Assembly: GCA_026985095.1 (NCBI GenBank) | Contig: JALSQW010000066.1 | Location: 44,788 to 108,787 of the forward strand | DNA from: Acidimicrobiia bacterium | Lineage (GTDB): Bacteria; Actinomycetota; Acidimicrobiia; Spongiisociales; UBA5794 | Reading direction: 5' to 3' | DNA: 64,000 bases | Shown here: positions 18,998-27,815 of the stretch, piece after piece | Position numbering within the stretch: position 1 is the first letter of the stretch | Layout: every line of letters begins with the position of its first letter | Translations under genes and position numbers: made by a program | The notes under the pieces: model-generated | What the model saw: only the letters and a program-made list of their open reading frames with translations | Told to the model about the DNA's origin: nothing | Database searches by the model: none

Positions 18998-19396
18998 TCA
19001 GGACTCGGAGACGAACTGGATGTCCGGGGCAGGTTCCGGCTCGGCGCCGGTGCGCTCGGACCGGCGGACCCGCCGCTCCTCCAGCATCTTGGCCACCTCC
19101 ATCTGGGCCTCGGCACGGATCCTTCCCGCATCCCGCTCGGCCCGAGCCAGCATCTCATCTCGAGCCTTGGTCGCCGTCAGGATCGTGAGCTGGAGCGCCT
19201 CTTCGGCAGCCATCACGTCGGCCACCTTCTCTCGCGCCTCGTTCAGCTCGGCACCGAGCTCGTCGATGGTCCGCATCAGCGCCGCGACACCGTCGGCGAC
19301 CTCCTCCAGGAACGCGGTCACCTGCTGCGGATCGAAACCGCGCCGCGTCGAATCGAAGCGCTTGCGCCTGATCTGCGATGGATCGATGCCGTCCAC
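18998..19396 (-). CDS. DivIVA-domain coiled-coil protein
   Basis: This 132-aa protein has the DivIVA N-terminus (DPSQIRRKRFDSTRRGFDPQQVTAFLEEV) followed by a long heptad-rich helix (residues ~30-110). DivIVA/Wag31 proteins sense membrane curvature and organise polar growth or septation in actinobacteria. At this size it is a short paralogue rather than a full Wag31. It is convergent with the patatin gene. Confidence 0.85.
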   Translation of the reverse strand: MDGIDPSQIRRKRFDSTRRGFDPQQVTAFLEEVADGVAALMRTIDELGAELNEAREKVADVMAAEEALQLTILTATKARDEMLARAERDAGRIRAEAQMEVAKMLEERRVRRSERTGAEPEPAPDIQFVSES

Positions 19397-19462
19397 GCGG
19401 TCCCTCCTCGGTTCCGATGTGCTATCGGACGCCTCGGACCGCCGGTTGACCGAAAACCCGGG

Positions 19463-20149
19463 TCAGCGTCCCAGGCGTCGACGCTGCGCGTCGAACTCCT
19501 CGGCGGAGATGAGCCCCCGGTCCGCGAGCTCTGCGTAACGCGCGAGCTGCTCGAGGGCGCGTGCCTCGGCTTCGGCGATCCGCCGGCGCAGATGCTTGAT
19601 CTGGAAGGACAGGACGATCTCGACGATCCCGTAGACGACCATCATGATGCCGAGGACGAAGATCAACACCAGCAGGATGCGGGCCGGATACCACAGTGCC
19701 CACAGGCCGACCAGGACGGCGACGCCACCGCGGACGATGTAGAGCCAACGCGGCTCGACCCAACGCCCGAGACCGACGACCAGATCGAACAACCCGGTCA
19801 CGATCAGCCACCATCCGATGAGGAGGGCGATGACCTTGAGGGTCGGACCCGGCCAGATGAAGGCGCCGAGCCCCAACACGGCCGCAACGGCACCCATCGC
19901 GAAGAGCAACCACCGCTCCGGCGACAGGAACAGGAACGACACCCCCATCCGGAACACACCCCAGAAGAGCAGGAACAGACCGTAGAACGTCACGACCCCG
20001 CCGATCGTCCAATCCACCGACAACAGGACCACACCGAACAGCACCGAGAGGCTGCCGCCGACGAGGAACACCCACCAGGTGCGCTCGATCTTGCCCAACG
20101 TCTCATCATCGAGCGCTACGGCCCCGACGATCACCGATTCCCCGTACAT
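19463..20149 (-). CDS. HdeD/DUF308-family membrane protein with C-terminal SHOCT motif
   Basis: The 228-aa protein has six hydrophobic segments between residues ~25 and 185, with the pattern of HdeD (acid-resistance membrane protein), and a cytoplasmic tail whose last ~30 residues (LADRGLISAEEFDAQRRRL) match the short SHOCT oligomerisation motif. The role is unknown. The preceding DivIVA and following tpl genes are in the same direction, with gaps of about 40-70 bp. Confidence 0.8.
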   Translation of the reverse strand: MYGESVIVGAVALDDETLGKIERTWWVFLVGGSLSVLFGVVLLSVDWTIGGVVTFYGLFLLFWGVFRMGVSFLFLSPERWLLFAMGAVAAVLGLGAFIWPGPTLKVIALLIGWWLIVTGLFDLVVGLGRWVEPRWLYIVRGGVAVLVGLWALWYPARILLVLIFVLGIMMVVYGIVEIVLSFQIKHLRRRIAEAEARALEQLARYAELADRGLISAEEFDAQRRRLGR

Positions 20150-20191
20150 CGCTCCTCCTCCTCGATTCCGGGACCTACGGTACTCGCCCCC

Positions 20192-21577
20192 TCAGGCCGG
20201 GAGCTCCTCGAAACGAGCCTGGAAGAACCGAAGCTGCTCGGGCTCGTAGACGAACCGGAGCCCACCGACGCGGTGGCGTCGCTCGTAGACGGCCATCACC
20301 GACTCGGCCACGACGTCCATGTGCGACTGCGTGTAGACCCGACGGGGGATGGTGAGCCGCACCAGCTCCAAGTTGGGATGGCGGTTCTCGCCGGTGCCGG
20401 GGTCACGACCGGCAGAGACGATCCCCCGCTCCATCCCACGGACCCCCGAATCGCGGTAGATGGCCGCAGCCAGCGCCTGCGCCGGGAAGTGCTCCTGCGG
20501 GAGATGGTCCAAGATGGCCGCCGCATCGAGGAACACCCCGTGACCACCGATGGGACGCACGACGGGGATCCCCGCCTTGATGAGGGTGTTCCCGAGGTAC
20601 TCGACCTGACCGACCCGGGCTCGAACGTGCTCGTCCCCGGCGACCATCTCCTCGATCCCTCTCGCCAGCGCCTCCATGTCCCGACCGGACATGCCGCCAT
20701 AGGTGTGGAGACCCTCGAAGGCGACGAGCAGACTCCGGGCCCGGGCCGCCAGCTCGGGATCGCGCAACGCCAGGAACCCGCCGATGTTGACGAGGTTGTC
20801 CTTCTTGGACGAGACCGTCGCTCCGTCGCTGTAGCTGCAGATCTCCCGCAGGATCGAGGCCACCGACCGGTCCTGATAGCCGCCTTCGCGCTGCTGGATG
20901 AAGTAGGCGTTCTCCAGGGCTCTGGTTGCGTCGAGCATCACGAGGATCCCATGCCGGCGGCAGAACTCGTAGACGTCGGCGAGGTTCCTCATCGACACCG
21001 GCTGGCCGCCGGCCATGTTGACGTTCGTCTCGAACGAGACGTAGGGGACCCGCTCGGCACCGTAGGTGTCGACGACCGCGGCGAGCTTGTCGAGGTCGAT
21101 GTTGCCCTTGAACGGATGGGTGCTGTCGGGATCGTGAGCTTCGTCGATGATCACGTCGACGAACGTCCCACCGGCGTGCTCCTGATGGAACCGCGTGGTG
21201 GTGAAGTACATGTTGCCGGGGATCACGTCGCCGGGACGGATCAGGATCTGGCTCAAGATGTGCTCGGCGCCTCGTCCCTGATGGGTGGGCACGAGCTCCT
21301 CGTAGCCGTACACCGAACGGACCGCGTCGACGAGGTGATAGAAGCTCCGCGATCCGGCGTATGACTCGTCTCCGAGCATGAGGCCTGCCCACTGACGGTC
21401 CGACATGGCGGAGGTGCCCGAGTCGGTCAGGAGATCGATGTAGACCTCGTCGGAGCGCAGCAGGAACGTGTTGAAGCCGGCCCGCTCGATCGCCGCCTCA
21501 CGTTCGTCTCTGGTCCGCAGCTCGATGGGCTCGACCATCTTGATCTTCCACGGTTCGGCCCAACTCCGATGCTCCAC
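20192..21577 (-). CDS. tpl: Tyrosine phenol-lyase (beta-tyrosinase)
   Basis: This 461-aa PLP enzyme of the tryptophanase/TPL family would cleave L-tyrosine to phenol, pyruvate and ammonia. The PLP lysine lies in SSKKDN (Lys259). Substrate-deciding residues point to TPL: Arg384 in GVRGMERG (tryptophanase has Ile there), Met382, TTTRFHQE near 126-133, and Phe451-Phe452 in the C-terminal LRFFQARF. Length matches the 456-aa Citrobacter enzyme. GTG at 21577 has AAGGGG five bases upstream; ATG at codon 14 is a less likely start. It is divergent from an Lrp/AsnC regulator, so amino-acid-responsive control is likely. Confidence 0.88.
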   Translation of the reverse strand: MEHRSWAEPWKIKMVEPIELRTRDEREAAIERAGFNTFLLRSDEVYIDLLTDSGTSAMSDRQWAGLMLGDESYAGSRSFYHLVDAVRSVYGYEELVPTHQGRGAEHILSQILIRPGDVIPGNMYFTTTRFHQEHAGGTFVDVIIDEAHDPDSTHPFKGNIDLDKLAAVVDTYGAERVPYVSFETNVNMAGGQPVSMRNLADVYEFCRRHGILVMLDATRALENAYFIQQREGGYQDRSVASILREICSYSDGATVSSKKDNLVNIGGFLALRDPELAARARSLLVAFEGLHTYGGMSGRDMEALARGIEEMVAGDEHVRARVGQVEYLGNTLIKAGIPVVRPIGGHGVFLDAAAILDHLPQEHFPAQALAAAIYRDSGVRGMERGIVSAGRDPGTGENRHPNLELVRLTIPRRVYTQSHMDVVAESVMAVYERRHRVGGLRFVYEPEQLRFFQARFEELPA

Positions 21578-21635
21578 GCTGACCCCTTTCGTTCGCCGCC
21601 GGACCGCATCGACCGCACAGTCCGTCCCTGATGGC

Positions 21636-21651
21636 CTCCAGTATGATGGAG
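21636..21651. promoter_or_regulatory. Inverted repeat in tpl-lrp divergent region, candidate operator
   Basis: CTCCA-N6-TGGAG is a perfect 5+5 bp inverted repeat in the 124-bp gap between the divergent tpl and Lrp/AsnC genes. Regulators of that family often bind such dyads next to their own gene. No binding data; position and symmetry only. Confidence 0.4.
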
Positions 21652-21701
21652 AAGCCGTACCGACGTCGCTCACGCCGAAGATGATTCGGAGAGACGCAGC
21701 C

Positions 21702-22172
21702 ATGACCCGACTCGACCGAACGGACCGCGAGATCGTGCGCCTCCTCCAGGAGGATGCACGGATCTCGAACAAGGAACTGGCCGCCGCGGTGGGCATCGCC
21801 CCCTCGACGTGCTCCGAGCGGGTCCGCCGCCTCCTCGATCGCGGCGTCCTGCGTGGCTTCCATGCCGAGGTCGACCACGGCGCCATGGGGATCGGCCTCC
21901 AGGCGATGATCGCGGTGCGCCTCCGACGCCACGCCGCCGAAGAGGTCGCCACCTTCCGGGCCCACGCCATGGCCCTCGAAGAGGTCGTCGGCGTCTACCA
22001 CCTGACCGGACGGAACGATTTCATGGTCCACGTCGTCGTACGGGACGCCGAACATCTCCGCGACCTCGCCGTCAGCGGGCTCACCACACTGCCCGAGGTC
22101 GCGCACATCGAGACGTCCCTCATCTTCGACTACACGGCTCGGCCCACCCTGCCCCTTCTCTGCGATCGGTGA
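21702..22172 (+). CDS. Lrp/AsnC-family transcriptional regulator
   Basis: The 156-aa protein has an N-terminal HTH (LDRTDREIVRLLQEDARISNKELAAAVGIAPSTCSERV, residues 4-40) and a C-terminal RAM ligand-binding domain (~65-150, with GRNDFMVHVVVRD). ATG 21702 has GGAGAG eight bases upstream; an in-frame ATG 21 bp earlier lacks one. It faces tpl across a short gap and is likely its regulator, with tyrosine or another amino acid as effector (inference). Confidence 0.9.
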   Translation: MTRLDRTDREIVRLLQEDARISNKELAAAVGIAPSTCSERVRRLLDRGVLRGFHAEVDHGAMGIGLQAMIAVRLRRHAAEEVATFRAHAMALEEVVGVYHLTGRNDFMVHVVVRDAEHLRDLAVSGLTTLPEVAHIETSLIFDYTARPTLPLLCDR

Positions 22173-22176
22173 CCCG

Positions 22177-23061
22177 GTGCGCGACCGACCCGTCACCGTC
22201 TCCAACCCCGACAAGGTGTTCTTCCCCGTCGACGGGATCACCAAGGCCGACGTCGTCGGCTACTACGCGGAGGTCGCCGACCGGATGCTCCCGTTCGTCG
22301 TCCACCGGCCCCTCACCATCCAACGTTTCCCCGACGGCATCGAGGGTGAAGGCTGGCTCCAGAAGAACGCCCCCGACTACTACCCGCCCTCCATCGGACG
22401 CCTGGCCGTGCCGAAGGCCGGCGGCACGACCACCTACCCCGTCATCACCGACCGCCACGGTCTGCTGTATCTCGCCGATCAGGGAGCGATCACCTTCCAC
22501 GTGCCACCGGTCCTCGCCGACGACCTCGTCCATCCCGACGTCATGATCTTCGATCTCGACCCTCCCCCGAACGCGACCGCCCTCGTCCGGAGCGCCGCCT
22601 ACGCGATCGAGGCGACCCTCGACGATCTCGGACTCCCTTCGTACCCGAAGACGACCGGGTCGAAGGGCTACCACGTCCACGTGTTCACCGAACGACAGCT
22701 CCGCAACGACGCGTTCGCGTCCACGGCCAAGGCCATCGCCGAGACGGCCGTCGGGCAACATCCCGAACTGTTGACGATCGAGATCCACAAGGACAAGCGA
22801 GGAGGACGGGTCTTCGTCGACTGGCTCCGGAACCGTTTCCCGTCGACGTCGGTGGCCCCGTACTCGTTGCGCCCCAAGCCTCACGCTCCGGTGGCGGCGC
22901 CCCTGCGCTGGGAGGAGGTCCGCGACGTTGCCCCGACAGGGATCACGCTTCGGACGATCTCGGCCAGGCTCGAGGGCCCCGACCCCTGGGCGCATCACCG
23001 GCGGGTCCCCATCGCGCCCGTCGCCGACGCCCTCGGGATCGACCGCTCGGCGGGGAGGTGA
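22177..23061 (+). CDS. Stand-alone LigD-type DNA primase-polymerase domain protein
   Basis: This 294-aa archaeo-eukaryotic primase-fold polymerase corresponds to the PolDom of LigD. The metal-binding DLDPP motif, the KTTGSKGYHVHV nucleotide-binding block and FVDWLRN are all present. No ligase or nuclease domain is fused, and no ku gene is in the window. GTG at 22177 comes 4 bp after the Lrp stop, so they may be co-transcribed. It could act in non-homologous end joining or gap repair. Confidence 0.88.
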   Translation: MRDRPVTVSNPDKVFFPVDGITKADVVGYYAEVADRMLPFVVHRPLTIQRFPDGIEGEGWLQKNAPDYYPPSIGRLAVPKAGGTTTYPVITDRHGLLYLADQGAITFHVPPVLADDLVHPDVMIFDLDPPPNATALVRSAAYAIEATLDDLGLPSYPKTTGSKGYHVHVFTERQLRNDAFASTAKAIAETAVGQHPELLTIEIHKDKRGGRVFVDWLRNRFPSTSVAPYSLRPKPHAPVAAPLRWEEVRDVAPTGITLRTISARLEGPDPWAHHRRVPIAPVADALGIDRSAGR

Positions 23062-23074
23062 CCGTCGAACGGTC
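23060..23074 (+). terminator. Short stem-loop after LigD-type polymerase gene
   Basis: GACCGT-CGA-ACGGTC forms a perfect 6-bp stem that starts on the stop codon. There is no T-run, so a weak terminator or chance hairpin is possible. Confidence 0.3.
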
Positions 23075-23122
23075 GGCGTGTCACCAGCCAACCCGACACG
23101 GCAGCCGGGTATCGTCCAGCCG

Positions 23123-23746
23123 ATGACCGACGACCCGCCCCGCGAGGTCGGCGTCGGGCCGCACCCGCTCCCCTGGCCCGACGACGATCGTCTCGACCCG
23201 GAACTGCTCGCCGCCGGCGACCGGCGCAACGTCGTCGACGAGTATCGCTACTGGCGTCGGGAGGCGATCATCGCCGATCTCGACACCCGCCGCCACGGGT
23301 TCCATGTCGCGATCGAGAACTGGCAGCACGACTTCAACATCGGAACGGTGGTGCGCAACGCCAACGCCTTCGCCGCCGCATCGGTGCGCATCGTCGGACG
23401 GCGACGCTGGAACCGGCGGGGAGCGATGGTCACCGACCGCTACCAGCACGTGCATCACCATGCCACCGTCGAGAGCCTGGTCGCGTGGGCCCGCCGGGAG
23501 GCGCTCCCGATCTTCGCCGTCGACATCGTTCCCGGAGCGGTACCGATCGAGGACGTCGAGCTGCCCGAGCGGGTGGTGCTCCTGTTCGGCCAGGAGGGGC
23601 CGGGGTGCTCCCCCGCGGCACTCGAAGCCGCCGAAACCGTCTGCGCCATCACCCAGTTCGGTTCGACCCGGTCGATCAACGCCGGGGTCGCCTCCGGGAT
23701 CGCCATGCACACGTGGATCCGCCAGCATGTCCTCACAGGACAGTGA
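23123..23746 (+). CDS. TrmH/SpoU-family RNA 2'-O-methyltransferase
   Basis: The 207-aa SPOUT methyltransferase has the three family motifs: motif 1 NIGTVVRNANAFAAASV (~75-92), motif 2 VVLLFGQEGPGCS and motif 3 TRSINAGVASGIAMH. It methylates ribose in tRNA or rRNA; the target is not predictable. ATG 23123 gives the normal family start. Its last 14 bp overlap the 3' end of the convergent P450 gene. Confidence 0.88.
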   Translation: MTDDPPREVGVGPHPLPWPDDDRLDPELLAAGDRRNVVDEYRYWRREAIIADLDTRRHGFHVAIENWQHDFNIGTVVRNANAFAAASVRIVGRRRWNRRGAMVTDRYQHVHHHATVESLVAWARREALPIFAVDIVPGAVPIEDVELPERVVLLFGQEGPGCSPAALEAAETVCAITQFGSTRSINAGVASGIAMHTWIRQHVLTGQ

Positions 23747-24950
23747 CGTCGACCGCCTCGTAGCCGTGGATGACGAAGGTCGGGGTGCGGCGGGGCGGCG
23801 CTGCCAGGGACAGTTCGGGGCAGCGGGCGGCGAGGCGCTCCACCGCGACATCGAGTTCCAGTCGAGCCAACGGAGCGCCGAGACAGAAGTGGATCCCGCC
23901 CCCGAAGGTCACGTGACTGGCATCCCCCCGTGCCACGTCGAAGACCTCCGGGTTCGCGAAGTGACGGGGATCACGGTTGGCCGAGCCGAAGAGCATCGCC
24001 AGCTTGTCGCCCGCCGGGAGCACCCGACCGCCGTACTCGACATCCCCGTCCCGGATCCATCGTTCGAACAACTGGAGAGGCGGATCGAAGCGGATCATCT
24101 CCTCCACCGCCACCGCCGCAGGCACCTCGCCGCTCACCACTCGATGCCACTGTTGAGGTCGCTGGAGCAGCGCCGTCATCCCGTTGCCCATCGTGTTCAC
24201 CGTCGCTTCGTGGCCGGCGTTGAGGAGCAGGATCATCGTCGAGACGATCTCGTCGTCGCTCAGCCGCCCCTCGTCGGTCTCCACCGTGCACAGCCCCGAG
24301 ATCAGATCGCCGCGGGGATGCGCCCGCCGATCGTCGATCAGATCCCGACACCACCGGTCGAACTCCACCGAAGCCCGAACCGCGGCGTCGACCTGTTCGT
24401 CGGTCCGACCCAGCTCGTACATCTTCACGATCGCATGGGACCACTCGAGCATCCGGCGCCAATCCTCGGTGGGCGCCCCCAGGAGCTCGGCGATCACGTG
24501 GACCGAATACGGCTGTGCGTAGTCGGTCAGCAGGTCGAACGTTTCCCGCTCGATCGCCTCGTCCAAGAACCGGTCCGCGTGGGCCGCGATCGTCGGGCGC
24601 AGGTCGGCGATCCGCTTGGCCGTGAACTCGCGCGCGACGAGCCGACGAAGACGGGTGTGATCGGGCGGTTCTAGCATCAGCAACGACCAGCGTTCCACGG
24701 CGAAGTACGCGTCGAGATCCGGCCGGTCCGCAGGTAACCCGAGCTCGTCGCGGGTCGGCCGGGAACCACGGATCCGACCGAGACGGCGGTCCCGTTGGGC
24801 GGCGTACACGTCGTCGTAGCGAGTCAGGAACCAGATCGTCGCCCCGGTCCCCTTCGGATCCTCCAGCGGGAAGACCGCCGTTCGTTCCCTCACGCGGGCG
24901 AGGGTCGGGTAGGGATCGGCCTGGAACCCGGGATCGGAGAAGTCGATCAT
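23733..24950 (-). CDS. Cytochrome P450
   Basis: This 405-aa soluble bacterial P450 has the I-helix oxygen-activation motif AGHEAT (245-250), ExxR at 283-287 and the heme loop FGGGIHFCLG with Cys356. The acid/alcohol pair of the I-helix is present in variant form (Glu-Ala-Thr). The substrate is unknown, and no ferredoxin gene is adjacent. The 3' end overlaps the convergent TrmH gene. Confidence 0.93.
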   Translation of the reverse strand: MIDFSDPGFQADPYPTLARVRERTAVFPLEDPKGTGATIWFLTRYDDVYAAQRDRRLGRIRGSRPTRDELGLPADRPDLDAYFAVERWSLLMLEPPDHTRLRRLVAREFTAKRIADLRPTIAAHADRFLDEAIERETFDLLTDYAQPYSVHVIAELLGAPTEDWRRMLEWSHAIVKMYELGRTDEQVDAAVRASVEFDRWCRDLIDDRRAHPRGDLISGLCTVETDEGRLSDDEIVSTMILLLNAGHEATVNTMGNGMTALLQRPQQWHRVVSGEVPAAVAVEEMIRFDPPLQLFERWIRDGDVEYGGRVLPAGDKLAMLFGSANRDPRHFANPEVFDVARGDASHVTFGGGIHFCLGAPLARLELDVAVERLAARCPELSLAAPPRRTPTFVIHGYEAVDVTVL

Positions 24951-25013
24951 CGGTCCCTCACGCGAACGGTTCCCCCGCCGTTCGACGAGGGAACCGCCAT
25001 CGAGCCATGGAAC

Positions 25014-25196
25014 TCAGCCGTCCACCTCGACGATCGGGCCCGCGTAGGCTCCGGAGAGCAGCTTCTCGAGCGTGCTCCGGGCCGACGACTTGGCGGCGTA
25101 GCCCTGCCCGGTCGCCACCACCTGCCCGTTCGACGCCTTCACCCGGAAGGCCCACTTGCCGTCCTTGCGCTTGTACAGCTCACCCTTGCCGGCCAT
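25014..25196 (-). CDS. DUF1508 (YegP-like) small protein
   Basis: This 60-aa protein is a single DUF1508 unit, a beta-rich module (KDGKWAFRVKASNGQVVATGQGY) of unknown function. ATG 25196 is preceded by GGGAG three bases upstream. Family members are often doubled; this is a single copy. The flanking gaps 24951-25013 and 25197-25281 hold no gene. Confidence 0.8.
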   Translation of the reverse strand: MAGKGELYKRKDGKWAFRVKASNGQVVATGQGYAAKSSARSTLEKLLSGAYAGPIVEVDG

Positions 25197-25281
25197 CGTC
25201 TCCCTTTCGTCCGGTCTCGGCCCGCCAGTGTAGACCGCGGGACCGGGCACGGCGCGACCCGCCCTGGCCGCCGAGAGGTGC

Positions 25282-26049
25282 TCACTTCGGGGACATCCTC
25301 AGCGCACCGTCGAGGCGGATCGTCTCACCGTTGAGGTACCCGATCGACACGATGGCCATGACCAGCATGGCGTAGTCCTCGGGCGTTCCGAGCCGTTTGG
25401 GGAACGGCACGTTCGCCGCCAGCGCGGAACGGTACTCCTCGTTGAGTCCCGCGAGCAGCGGCGTGTCGATGATCCCTGGAGCGATCGTGTTGACACGGAT
25501 CCCCACCGAGGCCAGGTCCCGAGCAGCCGGAAGCGTCATGCCGACGACGCCGCCCTTCGAGGCGCTGTAGGCCACCTGACCGATCTGGCCCTCGAACGCG
25601 GCGATCGAGGCCGTGTTGACGATCACCCCGCGCTCAGCGTGATCCAACTCGGGGGATCTGGCGATCTCGGCTGCGGCCAGCCGCAGCACGTTGAAGGTGC
25701 CGACGAGGTTGACGTCGATCACCCGACGGAACCGTTGCAGATCGGCAGGCGTCCCGGCACGGTCGAGGATCCGTTGCGCATCACCGATCCCGGCACAGCT
25801 CACCGCGACGCGCAGCGGCGCATCCTCTCCCGCCAGGGAGACCGCTTCGGCCACCTCACCGGCGTCGGTCACGTCGGCCCGCACGAACCGCGCTCCCCCG
25901 CCCAGTTCCGCCGCCATCGCCTCGCCGGCCTGCTGCTGGAGATCGACGATCGTCACGATCGCCCCTGCGGCGGCGAGCGCCTTGGCGGTGGCCGCCCCCA
26001 GACCGGACGCCCCTCCGGTGACGAGCGCTGCCGCGCCTTCGACATCCAT
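25282..26049 (-). CDS. SDR-family dehydrogenase, probable 3-hydroxyacyl-CoA dehydrogenase (type 2-like)
   Basis: The 255-aa short-chain dehydrogenase has the TGGASGLG cofactor loop, an acidic DLQ after beta2 favouring NAD, the NNAG-equivalent CAGIG, and catalytic Ser/Tyr/Lys (NTASI and YSASKGG). The sequence pattern (insert after CAGIG, IIDTPLLAGL) resembles 17-beta-HSD10-type 3-hydroxyacyl-CoA dehydrogenases. ATG 26049 is the family start. It lies near two acyl-CoA dehydrogenases, fitting fatty-acid oxidation. Confidence 0.85.
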   Translation of the reverse strand: MDVEGAAALVTGGASGLGAATAKALAAAGAIVTIVDLQQQAGEAMAAELGGGARFVRADVTDAGEVAEAVSLAGEDAPLRVAVSCAGIGDAQRILDRAGTPADLQRFRRVIDVNLVGTFNVLRLAAAEIARSPELDHAERGVIVNTASIAAFEGQIGQVAYSASKGGVVGMTLPAARDLASVGIRVNTIAPGIIDTPLLAGLNEEYRSALAANVPFPKRLGTPEDYAMLVMAIVSIGYLNGETIRLDGALRMSPK

Positions 26050-26111
26050 GGCCGCGATGCTACTCCAACCCGGACGGGCGCTCTCCGATGGATGGCCGCT
26101 ACATTGTCCCG

Positions 26112-27815
26112 ATGGACACCGCCGCCATCGATCGCGATCTCGAAGCCCTGTCGCGCAACGCCACGGCGTGGGCACGGACCTCCCTCGACGACAAGATCCA
26201 GCTCCTCGAACGCCTCGTCGTGCGTGCCGACCGGAGAGCCACCGACTGGGTAGCCGTCGCCGCCGAGGCGAAGGGGCTCCCGGCGGGGTCGCCGCTGGTG
26301 GGCGAGGAATGGATGTCGGGACCCTATGCCCTGATCTACGGAGCGACCGCCGTCGCCGAGACCCTCGAGCGCCTCGCCACCGGGCGCGACCTCCTGGACG
26401 GGTTCCCGGTCCGCGTCGGATCCGACGGCCGGGTATCGGTGCGGGTGTACCCGAAGGACCTCGCCGAACGCCTGCTCCTGTCCGGCCTCACCGCCGAGGT
26501 TCGCATGATGGCGGACGTCGACACGTCCAACCTCCGCGACACGATGGCCGCCTTCTACCGGCAGGAGCATCCACAGGGCACGGTCACGCTGGTACTCGGC
26601 GCCGGGAACATCGCATCGATCGCTCCACTGGATCTCGTGACGATGCTCATCAACCGGGGCAGTGTCGTGATGCTCAAGATGAACCCGGTCAACGACTACC
26701 TGGGACCCATCTTCGAAGACGTCTTCGCCCCGTTCGTCGATGCCGGATACGTGCGGTTCGCCTACGGCGACGCCGACGTGGGCGAGTACCTGGTCCGGCA
26801 TCCAGCCGTCGATGCGGTCCACATGACCGGCTCCGCCCGGACCCACGACGCGATCGTCTACGGCCGCGGAGACGACGCCGCAGCCCGCAAGGCCGCCGAT
26901 CGTCCCATCTTCGACAAGCCGCTGACGAGCGAGCTGGGAGGTGTCGGTCCCACCATCGTCGTCCCTGGGCGCTGGTCCGACGCGGACCTGCGGTTCCACG
27001 CCGAGCACCTCGTCACCCAGAAGCTCCACAACTCCGGCTTCAACTGCATCGCCAATCAGGTTCTCGTCCTGCCCGAAGGGTGGCCGGGATCGGAGCGGCT
27101 CGTCACCGAGATCGAACAGGTCGTCGCCGAGCTCGAACCCCGACCTGCGTACTACCCCGGAGCAGCCGAACGGGTGCGCCGGTTCGCCGAGGCCCACCCG
27201 TCGGTGCGCGCCCTCACCACCACCGGAACCCCGGTGACGCTGATCGAGAACGTGGATCCCGATTCCGACTCCCTGTGCTTCTCCGACGAGGTCTTCGGAC
27301 CGGTCCTCGCCACGACCGCGCTCCCTGCGCCCGACGTCGGGACCTACCTCGCCGCCGCGGTCGAGTTCGCCAACGACCGGCTCGCAGGCACGCTCGGCGC
27401 CAACGTCCTGGCCCATCCCCGTACGTTGCGGGCGGAGGCGCCTGCCGTCGAACGGGCCATCCGCGATCTCCGCTACGGAACGGTCGCCCTCAACACGTGG
27501 ACCGGGGTCGGGTTCCTGCTTCCCCGAGCGACCTGGGGGGCGTTCCCCGGGCATCGGCGACACGACATCCAGAGCGGGGTCGGTGTCGTCCACAACGCCT
27601 TGATGTTCGAACGGCCCGAACGCACCGTCCTGCGGGGTCCGTTCGCCCCCGCCCCGAGGACGCTCCTCGCCGGAGAGCTCCACGTCGCCCCGAAACCCCC
27701 GTTCTTCGTCACGAACCGGCAAGCAGCCGTTGTCGGCGAGCGCCTCACCCGCTACGCGGCGAGTCCATCATGGCGGCGGTTCGGCAGCATCATCGGCGCC
27801 GCCCTACGCGGGTGA
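26112..27815 (+). CDS. Aldehyde dehydrogenase-family protein
   Basis: This 567-aa ALDH-fold protein is longer than the usual ~480-500 aa. It has a TLVLGAGNIASIAPLD cofactor region, VHMTGSARTHD, and a probable catalytic Cys in NSGFNCIANQ (a variant of the GQxC motif). It belongs to a long divergent ALDH group; the substrate is unknown. ATG 26112 was chosen, and an ATG 24 bp upstream is also possible; neither has a clear ribosome site. The stop overlaps the convergent maf gene by 12 bp. Confidence 0.82.
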   Translation: MDTAAIDRDLEALSRNATAWARTSLDDKIQLLERLVVRADRRATDWVAVAAEAKGLPAGSPLVGEEWMSGPYALIYGATAVAETLERLATGRDLLDGFPVRVGSDGRVSVRVYPKDLAERLLLSGLTAEVRMMADVDTSNLRDTMAAFYRQEHPQGTVTLVLGAGNIASIAPLDLVTMLINRGSVVMLKMNPVNDYLGPIFEDVFAPFVDAGYVRFAYGDADVGEYLVRHPAVDAVHMTGSARTHDAIVYGRGDDAAARKAADRPIFDKPLTSELGGVGPTIVVPGRWSDADLRFHAEHLVTQKLHNSGFNCIANQVLVLPEGWPGSERLVTEIEQVVAELEPRPAYYPGAAERVRRFAEAHPSVRALTTTGTPVTLIENVDPDSDSLCFSDEVFGPVLATTALPAPDVGTYLAAAVEFANDRLAGTLGANVLAHPRTLRAEAPAVERAIRDLRYGTVALNTWTGVGFLLPRATWGAFPGHRRHDIQSGVGVVHNALMFERPERTVLRGPFAPAPRTLLAGELHVAPKPPFFVTNRQAAVVGERLTRYAASPSWRRFGSIIGAALRG

